64,000 nt of DNA. Origin: Diprion similis. Lineage: Eukaryota > Arthropoda > Insecta > Hymenoptera > Diprionidae. The stretch lies in contig NC_060114.1 of assembly GCF_021155765.1 (NCBI RefSeq), positions 2,108,001-2,172,000 of the forward strand, given 5' to 3'. The position numbers and the translations under genes are program-made. Shown here in pieces: positions 36,230 to 46,854 of this stretch (position 1 is the stretch's first letter; every line of letters starts with the position of its first letter). Below the pieces are notes generated by a model. It saw nothing but the letters and a program-made list of their open reading frames with translations, searched no databases and had not been told where the DNA came from.

Positions 36230-36530
36230 CGACATTTCCCCCCAGACTCAAACCCTTCTCCGCGATGACGTCACAGTCTACTGTACCGACCGTCGATCAA
36301 AATGGCGCTACCTATTTATCGACCGAAGGTTCAACCTTACCGACAGTGTTATCAGCCGAGGGTCAAAATCTTGCTGCTTTACCGACTGTTTCATCGACCG
36401 AAGGTCAAAATCACGCGGCTTTACCATCGGTCTCGCTGTTATTCCCCCCTACCGACGGTCGAGGTTTAGCGGAGACGCAAACCCTTCTGTTCCCAACGTA
36501 CCCATCTCAGGAATGTTCCGGTTAACTTTG
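36230..36530 (+). repeat. Degenerate tandem repeat within an open frame
   Basis: Repeated variants of atcgaccgaaggtcaaaat and gctttaccga recur at about 50-60 bp spacing. The frame 36127-36525 reads through them, giving repeated STEGQN/ALPTVS peptides. No recognisable protein; most likely repeat-driven. Confidence 0.5.
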
Positions 36531-36568
36531 AGCAGCTTGCGGTGTGATATTTGACACCCTACATTCCG

Positions 36569-36830
36569 CAATTAACAGTTCCGAGAATTGTTTTCGTTAA
36601 CCCGATATCAATTACGTGACATTCTTTTCTCGAAAACTGCTTGTGTGGTCCAAGGACCAGCATGATATCAACCACGTAACATTCGACAATTAATAGTTCC
36701 GAGAAGGGCTGGGGTGAACCACGTGATGTTCTGTTCGAGTCCAAGGTTCGATGCGTTATCAACCGCGTGACATTCTTATCAAAAATCCCAAGTCCGAAGT
36801 GATATCAACCACGTGACGTTCTTTCTCCCC
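36569..36830. repeat. Array of five gatatcaaccacgtgacattc-type motifs
   Basis: Related 19-22-bp motifs centred on (C)ACGTG occur at about 36604, 36664, 36713, 36756 and 36801, 40-60 bp apart; cagttccgaga-type spacers recur at 36577 and 36695. Two contain the perfect palindrome CACGTG. The array lies 100-400 bp before the PolB-like frame. It may be a regulatory or origin-like array of that element, or simply a decayed minisatellite. Confidence 0.5.
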
Positions 36831-36957
36831 ACCAAATACCTCTCCAGGACTCTAATGTAACGAACCCTTGTGTTTATGTTTTGCAAACGGAGAAATGTGA
36901 TATCGTATGGTGGCTCCCATGTTCACCGAATGACACGACACCACGAGTAATAGACAC

Positions 36958-39719
36958 ATGTATAGCTCGCTCTATAAAAAGGATTACCATCACAGCAAAC
37001 GATCATTCACGTTTAAACTTGTCAAGAGCACGTCAGAAGTAAGAAAGATGGAATCCGCGAAATATTTGAACTTGATCAACATTATGGAATCTGCGTACAA
37101 AATGTTGAACAAATCATCGCCAAAGGAGATTCAGAAATGGATTAAATTTGGGACGCAAAATATCCAGCTTCTAAACAAAATTCTGCGGAAGGCTTTAGCT
37201 ATAGGTGAGAAAACGAAAATTATCACAACGATCGGACTCTTGAAGTCGCTGGCGGAAAAATTCAAACGGCTTCGGAGAACGGGTGACGGTACGCGGAAAC
37301 AAAGACGAAGCGATCGCGTACACTGGGAGGAATTGGAGTCTGCTTTCGAGGGAAGAATACGAACAGGATCCATCACCAATTTGAAGCATAAAGACGTGGA
37401 GAGGTTTCTAGAAGACGCAAAGTTACTTGCTGTGATAAGACTGAAATACGCTTTGCGGAAAACGGGGAGCCTAAAAGTAAACGCCATCCTGGCTTGTAAA
37501 TTCGAAGTAAAAAAGGATGATCACACAGTAGAAGAGAACAAATTCTTTAAGACGAAAAACGAAATCATCCTCCAGACAACGGATATTAACGAATGGTTCA
37601 TCGAAAATGTAACAAACCGTTTGTTAACAAAGGTGGAAGATTTCCAGGAAAAGGATTCAGGCTGGTCGTTACTTGAAATTATCAATCTTGCCGTCAACAT
37701 TAACAAGTATACGCCACTTCGAGGTGGTCTATATACCTACACCCCGTTACCGAAGCACATCAGAGATAAGAAGGCTGTGGTAAACATCTCAAACAACGAC
37801 TCGTATTGCTTCCTTTGGTCGGTCACCGCAGCTTTGTACCCAGCTAACAACAGAAATCCCAACATAACCAGCTCGTATCCACATTTCAGCTCAGTGCTAC
37901 GGTATGACAGTATCAACTTTCCTATGTTTCTAGATAAAAATACTATTTCGAAATTTGAAAAACTCAACGGACTTTCCATCAATGTTTATGGTATAGACCA
38001 AGATGGTGGAAAAAAGTGAAATAGTACCGATTCACTTGAGTCAGAATAAGTCTGATAAACCCGTAATTCATCTCTTGGCAGTGGAAACCGAAATTACAGA
38101 CGATGACGATGATATTGATACGGAATATTGTGGAAAAAATAGAATCTTTCATTTTGCTTGGATTTGCAATTTATCACGCTTGACAAGTTCTCAAATTTCT
38201 AAGCACCATCCTCGTATCTGGTTGTGTGATAGATGTCTGATGCACTTCCAATCTGAAAGATGTTTGGCAAACCATAGAGTTTATTGCATGAGTTTAAACG
38301 AGACCAAAGTTGTTTTACCCGAGGAAGAGGAAAAGATTCTGAAATTCAAAAATTTTAAGCACAAAGAAACCGTTCCGTTCTGTATTTACGCGGATCTAGA
38401 ATGCTCGTTGCAAGCTACTAATATTCAAGTGTCAGAAAATAGAACAATTTACCAAAATCATATTCCTTACAGTATAGCATATTACCTGCATTGCACCTTG
38501 AACGATTCCATTTCAAAGTTCAAAATTAACCGCGGGGAGACTTGCATCGAATGGTTTGTGAACGAGTTGGAGGAATTGGCACACTCGTTATAAACGTATT
38601 TCAAAACTTCAATGAAATTAACGAATTTAATTTATCAAAGGTATGTCATATTTGTGAAAAGCCGTTCACGCGCGAAGACGTGAAACACCGTGATCACTGT
38701 CATTTCACAGGAAAGTACCGTGCTCCTGCGCATCAAAGCTGTAATCTTAATTATCAAAACTCGCATACTATCCCAGTGATATTCCACAATCTGTCGAGTT
38801 ACGATTCGCATTTTTTGATTAAAGCATTGGCCACAACTTTTCAGGGTACTATTCAGCTTCTACCCATGAACAAAGAAAAGTACATTTCGTTCACAAAACA
38901 TGTAAAGGGGACAGATATAAAGTTTAGATTTCTAGATTCGTTCCGTTTTATGCCCAGTAGTCTCGAAAAATTGGCAACATATTTGAATGATAATCAAAAA
39001 GCAATTACACGTAAATTTTGCACAAGCTCTGAAAAATTCGAGTTATTAACCAGGAAAGGTGTTTTTCCGTACGAGTACATGGATGGTTGGGAGCAGCTCG
39101 AGGACGTAAAGTTACCAACTAAAGAAAGACTTTATTAAAAATTAAACAACCAAGATATTTCGGATAACGATTACGCACACGCGTGTAAAGTTTGGCAAGC
39201 TTTTAACCTTAAAACGTTGGGGTAATATTCAGACTTATATTTGCAAACTGATGTTTTTCTGTTGGCTGACGTTTTTGAAAACTTTCGACAAAATTGTTAT
39301 GCAAAATACAACCTGGACCCGTTACATTATTTTACAGCGCCCGGTCTTTCGTTTGACGCAATGTTGAAATGTACCGGTATCGAGCTCGAGCTTCTCACTG
39401 ACATAGATATGCTTATGTTTATAGAAAAAGGTATTCGAGGTGGTGTGTCACAATGCTCTCACCGATATGCAAAGGCTAACAATAGATACATGAGAGATGC
39501 TTTCAATCCAGCGCTCGAAGAGTCTTATCTCATGTACTTCGACGTTAACAACTTGTACGGCGCGGCTATGAGCTTTGCTCTGCCATGCAGTTCTTTCGAA
39601 TGGATATTAGATTTCAGACAATTCGATGTTTTTGCCATCACAGACGAGGCGGAGTTTGGCTACATATTGGAGGTAAATTTGGAATATCCCAAGGAATTGC
39701 ATGAAATGCATAAAGATTT
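36958..39719 (+). pseudogene. Polinton/adintovirus-type protein-primed DNA polymerase B, broken
   Basis: Four open stretches follow one another: 36958-38019, 38003-38593, 38542-39138 and 39241-39729. They match the insect PolB family found in Polinton-like elements. Visible parts: an N-terminal region with SLKVNAILACKF and NKYTPLRGG; a C2HC finger (WLCDRC...HRVYC); exonuclease motif I (YADLEC); an embedded endonuclease-VII-like finger (CHICEK...[11 protein letters not shown]...CNLNY); exonuclease motif II (FHNLSSYD); motif III (TDVFLLAD); polymerase motif A (YFDVNNLYG). Lesions: frame changes near 38005 and 38560, in-frame stops at 39136 and 39222, and truncation at 39719 by the fold-back insertion. 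Polymerase motifs B and C are not found beyond the insertion. No integrase, packaging ATPase or capsid gene lies nearby, so this is an isolated fragment. It is an old non-functional copy. Confidence 0.8.
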
Positions 39720-42097
39720 ATGTGTGTGAAGTTGGCCCAGCACTTTTTGAAAATTGTAATTATAAATATTGTGCCAAGTTGTGCTAAACGTGTGCAAACT
39801 TGTGCGGTTTACGCGCCTTTCTTAACTTAAACGGTTTTCGAAAAAATTGCAAAAATCGAAAATGTGATAAGCCCAGCACTTTTGGAAAATCGGCAAAATA
39901 AAAATTGTGCTCGATTTGTGCTACCTTGTGCCGTATTCGGTTTTTTCAAAAATCTGTACTTGGCGGTAGAAAAAAAAATTGAAAAAAAAATTGAAAACAA
40001 ATTAACGAGTTGGGATGAGTTGTGCTCGGTGAGTCCGTGAACTTGTGCCACTCACAAAAATCCCTCCGACCTATCTTTGCACTCGTAAGGATGAATTTTT
40101 TTTCCGGCTGACTTTCAAATTTCCGAAATTTTGAAAATTTCGAAAATCCGTGAATTGTGCTGAGTTGTGCTAGGCGAGTACGTGAACTTTTCCGTCTCAC
40201 TAAAATCCCTCCGACCTACCCTTGCACCAGTGAAGATGAATTTTTATTTCGGCTGACTTTCAAATTTCCAAAATTTTCGAAATTTAGAAAATCCGCGAAT
40301 TGTGCTGAGTTGTGCTAGGCGAGTACGTGAAGTTTTTCCTCTCACGAAAATAGCTTCGACCTACCCTTGCACTCTTAAGAATGAATTTTTATTCCGGCTG
40401 ACTAGTAAACATTCATCCAAAAAAAGAAATTGTCTGATGTACGAATGTAAGGGTCCTGATGAAAAGCCTTTCAGAATACCGTATAAACTACCAATTTTGA
40501 GCATGTTCATTATTATGAACAATATGCAGGAGACATAGTAGTACATTATATTGCTGTGAAAAATGTTTTTATAACCGTATTCAGGGTGAGCTCCCTCTGA
40601 AATAAAGAAATGAAAATTGGAATGAGTTTACAGAGTTTCGGTGTGAGGCCACTTTAGCAAATTTTTTTTTCAAATGCACCAGTTGATATTTTCGCTGGTC
40701 AAGGCTGTCAGTAATCAAGTTTCCAAAATCTACTGGCTGTCAACATTTGTGTTTATCTCTCACGAAGTTTTTGTTTTTCCAAAACAATTTAAAATCTGGC
40801 ACTTTGGTTGTTTCGGCAAACTGCCCTTTGAATTACGTACACGTTTGATATTTTCACTTTTCAGAAAAAACATTATAGAAGTCATTCCAGAAAGGAATAA
40901 AATTTATCAGAAAACGAGTGAAAAGTTTTTATTTAGAGTTTATATTAGAGTTGAACATCAGAATTCGCTTTTCTCGTCTATTTCGAACAAATATTCGGAG
41001 TTATTCGAGTCTTGTGCGAGTTTTTAGAAGAACGGGCTATGGCACAAGTTGGCGCAAGCTCGGAACAACTTGGAGAAAACGAATAACTTTGAAAATTTTG
41101 AAAACTCGATTGTCACCTTGGAGAAAAACTCATTTTTACTAGTGCAAGGGTGGGTCAGAGCTATTTTTGTGAGTGGAAAAAGTTCACATACTCGCCTAGC
41201 ACAACTCAGCACAATTTGCGGATTTTCTAAATTTCGAAAATTTTGGAAATTTGAAAGTCAGCTGGAAGAAAAATTCATCTTTACTAGTGCAAGGGTAGGT
41301 CGGAGGGATTTTAGTGAGAGGAAAAAGTTCACGTACTCGCCTAGCACAACTTAGCACAATTTGCGGATTTTCGAAATTTAGAAAATTTCGGAAATTTGAA
41401 AGTCAGCCGGAAAAAAAATTCATCCTTACGAGTGCAAGGGAAGGTTGGAGGGATTTTTGTGAAAGGAAAAAGTTCACGTACTTACCTAGCACAACTCAGT
41501 ACAATACGTGGATTTTCTAAGTTTCGAAAATTTCGGAAATTTGAAAGTCAGCCGGAATAAAAATTCATCTTCACTGGTGCAAGGGTAGGTCGGAGGGATT
41601 TTAGTGAGAGGAAAAAGTTGACGTACTCGCCTAGCACAACTCAGCGCAATTTTCGGATTTTCGAAATTTTGAAAATTTCGGAAATTTGAAAGTCAGTTGG
41701 AATAAAAATTCATCCTTACGAGTGCACGGGTAGGCCGGAGGGATTTTAGTGAAAGGGAAAAGTTCACGTTCTTGCCTAGCACAACTCATCCCAACTCGTT
41801 AATTTTTTTTCAATTTTTTTTCAGTTTTTTTTTTTTTTTTTGCTCAAGTACAGATTTTTGAAAAAACCGAACACGGCACAAGGTAGCACAAATCGAGCAC
41901 AATCTAGCACAATTTTTATTTTGCTGATTTTCCGAAAGTGCTGGGCTTATCACATTTTCGATTTTTGCAATTTTTTCGAAAAACGTTGAAATTAAGACAA
42001 GCGCGTAAACGGCACAAGTTAGCACACGTTTAGCACAACTTGGCACAATATTTATAATTACAATTTTCAAAAAGTGCTGGGCCAACTTCACACACAT
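39720..42097. mobile_element. Fold-back element with arms built of tandem 145-bp repeats
   Basis: The 2378-bp element starts atgtgtgtgaagttggcc and ends with its exact complement. The terminal segment of about 110 bp includes gtgctgggc and the cacaattt/agcaca motifs. Inside the right arm the boundary tagcacaact recurs with a period of exactly 145 bp (41193, 41338, 41483, 41628, 41773). In the left arm the inverted unit recurs at 40024, 40169 and 40314, again 145 bp apart. The centre (about 40402-41010) is single-copy with no recognisable gene. This is the architecture of FB/Galileo-type fold-back transposons. It interrupts the PolB pseudogene. Confidence 0.8.
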
Positions 42098-42362
42098 GCA
42101 ACTTTTCAGATATAGTCATATTTCAATCTCGGTAAAACTAAATTTGCCAGAAAAAGGTGCAGATAAGGTGTCAAAAATTGTAAAAAAAGTTATACGGCCC
42201 TTCAACTTCAAATTCGCCCTCGGCAAATACGTTATTATATCATGAGACACGTGATATGTTCGTAAAAATTGAGGCGCGGTACAGATTACTTGGGAGTTAC
42301 ACTCTGATGAACAAAGAATCAATAAAACCACTCAGTCTTCATATGAGATTATCTAGACTTAC

Positions 42363-42440
42363 CGGTGTTGGTACTTAGAGCATATTTCGAAATTTTTTCC
42401 GGATCAGGCGGCACATCCACTGCATATATCCGTTCAAGAT
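42363..42440 (-). CDS. Isolated putative host exon, unidentified gene
   Basis: Read on the - strand, 78 bases lie between a good acceptor (TTTTTACCTTCAG) and a perfect donor (CACCG|GTAAGT). Only one of the three frames is open; it enters and leaves in phase 1 and gives LERIYAVDVPPDPEKI followed by SKYALSTNT. The composition looks like a conserved globular protein rather than a repeat. I do not recognise the family and find no certain neighbouring exon. Upstream on the same strand (42440-42900) is a GC-rich, GAGA-rich stretch. Confidence 0.4.
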
Positions 42441-42724
42441 CTGAAGGTAAAAAGTGGCGGACCATTGGCCGTAATCGGTGAAATAATACGTGACCAATTG
42501 AGCACGTGCGTTGTATTTTTCTTTCGTTATTCCCGCGCACGGCAAAAGCTTCATCTAATCTTTCAAATCGCGCGCTCTTTGCTACGCAAAGTGTTGTTAG
42601 GTATAAGAGGGAAAATGAGCACCGGAGACAAATTAGCATTGCCAAGTTCGCCGGCCAGGGACGGAAGGGGCGGGGGAGGGGTTTAAGGATACTGGGTGAA
42701 AGGATGTCGCCGATGCGTCGGGCA

Positions 42725-42845
42725 AAATTGCGGAGAGAGAGAGAGAGCGAGAGGCCGGGAAGGAGCGAGGGAGGGCGGGAGGGAGGGAGGGAGGTAGGGA
42801 GGAAGAGAGAGAGATAGAGAGCGAGAGAGAGAGAGAGAGAGAGCA
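42725..42845. repeat. GA-rich low-complexity tract
   Basis: Runs of gagaga and gggagg, dense on the + strand, in a locally GC- and CpG-rich stretch (about 42520-42900). Open frames here on the - strand (SLSLSL...) are by-products of the repeat. GAGA tracts can mark insect promoters, but no gene start is identified. Confidence 0.6.
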
Positions 42846-43335
42846 CGTCAGATCCGGCTAGACTAGGCGCGCCAATAAATGCGCGACGTCTCAAGACGCA
42901 AGCTTTTCAGCAGCCGCCTGCAGCTGCTTTCTAGTGGTTCAAGTCCTACCGACGAACTCCTCGTTTACATACTTATGTTGAGACGCAATTTAAACGCATA
43001 GACTTGTCGGAGTACTTCAAATACGTGTCGATGTATTCTTTGACAAATCCTTGTTTATTTATCACATTGAAATTAATAAATAAGAACTTGAACTCTTGAT
43101 GAGTCTGTCATATCAAGCGTCAAGAGTTATTTTGGTAAGCTATGAATATAGCATAGCGATGGACCTTAGTAACAAACAAATGGGTTGTTGATAACTACGC
43201 TTGAATGAAATCGACAGTCACGGGAAAACGAGAGAGTTGACCAGACGTGTCGGGATCGTTACGCTTGAAGATGAGTAACTTAAACCAGAAAGATCATTTT
43301 TCGTCTTCATCGCCTTTCCGAGGCTCTTCCTCGAC

Positions 43336-43632
43336 AGACTTATAAGATAGACCGAGCGCTTCTATAAGAGGCACTGACGCTTACATATGAAGGGCAGAGA
43401 TATCCGGGAGTAATGCTTTCTCTTTTCAATCGGCCTCATTGTGGGAGACAACGGAGCAGTGGAAGTGGAACAGCTTTGCGCCTGTCATATGCGTATTTCT
43501 CCTCGTTCTCCTCTACTCAAACCCCGCCACTAATATCGCCAAACAGAGAGAGAAATACTCCGGGCATATCTCTGTCCTTTATATCCTTGCTTCAAGCGAC
43601 TCATAAGAGCGCTCAGTCTATCTTATAAGTCT
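43336..43632. mobile_element. MITE with 75-bp terminal inverted repeats
   Basis: The 297-bp segment starts agacttataagataga and ends tctatcttataagtct. Complementarity runs about 75 bp inward with a few mismatches (gagatatccgggagta against tactccgggcatatctc). The short centre is unique. No clear target duplication. Confidence 0.7.
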
Positions 43633-46600
43633 ATGTTTAAACGCAGTTTCATCCGCTCTGAGCGAACCTTGTTCGCCTCGCAATTATTCCAGAAAAACTG
43701 TAATGCGCTTGAGGAAAAATCTGCCAGATTTTCCAACAGAAAAATATTTTTATAGCTACCATTTTCCGGATACTTAGATAAAAACTATCAACATTCACCA
43801 ACTTTTCTAGCCATCTACTCGAATGTGCCCCCTTAAGGTTCTTCTTTGTCGAAGTTCCCTGTTCTATGACGTTGTACCTTCTGTTTGGCAGTTCGACTTA
43901 TTTGGCGTAACTCAAATTGACCATGCAAAAATTTTCATCCGTGTTGACGTGCAATTTTTTTTCCCCCTACTCCTACTTTCTGAAGTGAACTCTCATAGAC
44001 GGCGGGCGTTTTCGTGTCTGAACTTTCTGAAATCCATACCCGCCTCTGCAGTGCCATCGCATATTTCCGAGATGAAACGGTCCGGTTTCCCGAACGCAAA
44101 TTTCACCGGCATATATTGGAATTGCTGACATTTTTGAAGGCCGGTTAACGCGTGGCGTGAAATCCTCATGCTAAATTTATTAAGGGGTTACATCTGTTTG
44201 GACGCCTCCAAGAACCGAACTGAATGCGCGATTTTTTCATCTCATTAATCGATCAGGAATTTTATTTATTTTTGTGAGCGACGAAGGCTACCCTAGAAAA
44301 ATAGACAAAGCCAATATGTACGACGATGCTTGTTACTCTCGCATAGCTAGCCAGCATAAGTGGAATTTCGCTGTCCTCAAAAAATCACAAGAATTTTTCA
44401 TTACTTTTACTATACGCTTACGTCAGACCCTCACCTTTTTTGATATTGTTCTGATTTTTCTTTTTTTTTTTGCAATTATCCCAACTATGAAACAATACCC
44501 TGAATTTTCTCAGATTACTTATCCAACTCGTTGATTCCTTATAAATGTTTAGTGATTTTGAAAAAAACCTTTTTTCAAAATCTCAAAAAATTTTCCAGCA
44601 CTCTATCTTCTATTCCAACAATTTCAACACCGGGAGCTGTTTTAATTTTTCTGGTCAACTAATACTTTGTTCAAACGGTATGAAAATTGCCGAAAAATTA
44701 TAAAAACTTCTGTTCCTCACTTAGAGCATATCTAGATCGGGTTAATTATGAAGCTGATATGAAAAAAAATGAATGTGCCGTCCAAACAATGTTTTAGCTG
44801 TCCAAAATAAATTCAAAGTGTTGGAAAAAATGGTCAGAATTCGGCCCAGCAGAGGGATGTTTGGAATATAAAATAAAGTTTCTGAGAATTTTTTGACAAT
44901 TCTAGAAGGGTACTTTTCAAAATCACTTTAAATATTTATAAATAATTGAACAGTTCAATGAAAAATCTGAAAAAATTAAGGACACTGTTTCAGAGTTAGA
45001 AGAATTGCAGAAAATGTTTAAACAAAATCAGAAATGGTGAGAGTCCGACGTTGGTCGGGTTCGCATGGAATTCCCCATATATTACGTATACGGTATTATT
45101 TTGTGATCCTTAGGCGGAGTAAATTATTTGCAAATTACATTCGCCTTATGTAATGAAGAAGAAATGAATTACATATAAAACTTGTATTTTGTACCCAGAG
45201 AAATTGAATTACAGAATTGCCTCTGCATTTTGTACTCGTATCGATCGATCTTCTATTTTTATTCGATCCAATAATAATAATTTTTCACTACAAACACTTC
45301 ATGCGATTTGAAATTTCAACGACTTTACAAATTTCTACAAATATGGTTTATAGTTTATTTTGCCTAAAGTTATGAAAACCAAAATTGTAAGTTTCCTTTG
45401 ATTGTATTTAACTTCTTTTAATCACAATTTGACCCTTATTGAACTACTTACTATGTAGATAGCTAAATTAAATTTGTCTTACATAAATATAATAAACATT
45501 TAATAAATATTTAAAATCAATTTGCAATACGAGCATTTGATGTACAAAGCGACATTTTTTCGTAAGTGACGCAAAAATATTTGCCAAAACAATGGAGCCG
45601 AACCGAAACGCGGGTAGTGGTGCAAAAAATGAGCCCCAACGACGCGGATCGTGTTCCCCCCGTTTATCTACATACACGCATATCTGTGGCAGAGAGAGTA
45701 AGAACCCACACGATATTCCCCGAACGTTCTGGTAGTTTTGGAAAACATATATGTAACCTAATGAAAAAAAAATAGGAACAAAAAAATGAAAAACGGTTAC
45801 TCCAAATATGCAGGTATGACACATTCATCTGTATCCCATTTTTACTCATTTTTCCATATCAGAGGGCAAAGAAAGAAAAAAAAAACACGAACGAATTAGG
45901 AACGAGGTCAACAAAAAGAAAATGTTTTTTTCATGAGTTTAAATTTCTGTAAATAAATTTTGATTCCATCCATCAAATAATAACCAAAATCTCCATTTAT
46001 TACTTATAAAGTTTGCTTTTGTGTTTTTTGCGTTGATAAATTCAACACGAATTTTGACCCTGGGTTCTAGATGTGAAAATTTTCATTTCTTTTATGTAAC
46101 TAATAAAATAAAATACAGTTTTATCAGAGAAAGTTTGCTTTTGTAGAAACCAGAACGATATTTCCGATTTTATGAAGAATTTTATATTTATTCAAATATT
46201 TAATGTAGCCTATTTTCTCAAACATTTGATGTAAATAACAACTAAACAAACTTCAGTTTTGCATTTAAATCACTTTTATTAAAAAATTTAAATGCGAAAC
46301 CAAAGTTTGTTTAATTATTATTTACAATGAATGTTAACTCCTCCTGAAATCCGAAATATTATTCTGGTTTCGGCAAAAGCAAACCTTATCTAAAAACAAA
46401 TTTAATTTTTTTTGATTAGTTACGTGAAAGAAATCAAATTTTGTTGTAGGCTTTTCTGCATAACAAATTTGAATGCTTTTTTAGCACCGTTATATTTCAC
46501 TGGAAAATTTGACCGTCAATTATAGGTACTTATTCACGGACTTGGAGTTGAAAAAAGCTGTGATTGCGTTGAGAAAAATAACGAAAATCGTGCTTTTTAT

Positions 46601-46850
46601 TTCGGATACGTTGAATGATTTATAACTGTTTCTATTTTTTTTTAAATCATGACGTAGCGTAAATTTTTCCTAATTCATCAAGAACGATTGTACAACAGTC
46701 TAGTAAAAAAGTGCTTACAATCGATTTTCTATATGGAATTTGTTTACATTTGAGCATCTTGTGTTTGAAAACAACATGAAAAAATTGGTTAAGAGTGTAT
46801 AATTTTTACGACGACGATTTCGGTAAAATTAGTTAGTCAACATCTCATTT
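43633..46850. other. AT-rich stretch without recognised genes
   Basis: Only short, AT-driven open frames. A phrase aaggggttacatctgtttgg at 44186 and the mirrored ccgtccaaaca near 44787 hint at another decayed inverted-repeat element. Nothing else supported. Confidence 0.4.
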
Positions 46851-46854
46851 TCCG

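Noticed and set aside
36127..36525. 132-codon open frame upstream of PolB
   Set aside because: Repeats in the DNA explain the repeated STEGQN peptides; no recognisable domain.
41193..41772. Regular repeats that could suggest a CRISPR-like array
   Set aside because: Repeats are contiguous 145-bp units without spacers, present inverted in the other arm; this is a fold-back transposon in a eukaryote.
42349..42894. - strand frame with long SLSLSL stretches
   Set aside because: Product of the GA-rich repeat; only the short spliced segment 42440-42363 looks coding.
42925..42945. tRNA-like T-arm phrase ggttcaagtcc
   Set aside because: No matching A box, anticodon arm or acceptor stem upstream.
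44186..44800. Possible inverted-repeat element (ttacatctgtttggacg and mirror)
   Set aside because: Only about 11 bases pair convincingly and no outer end or target duplication was found.
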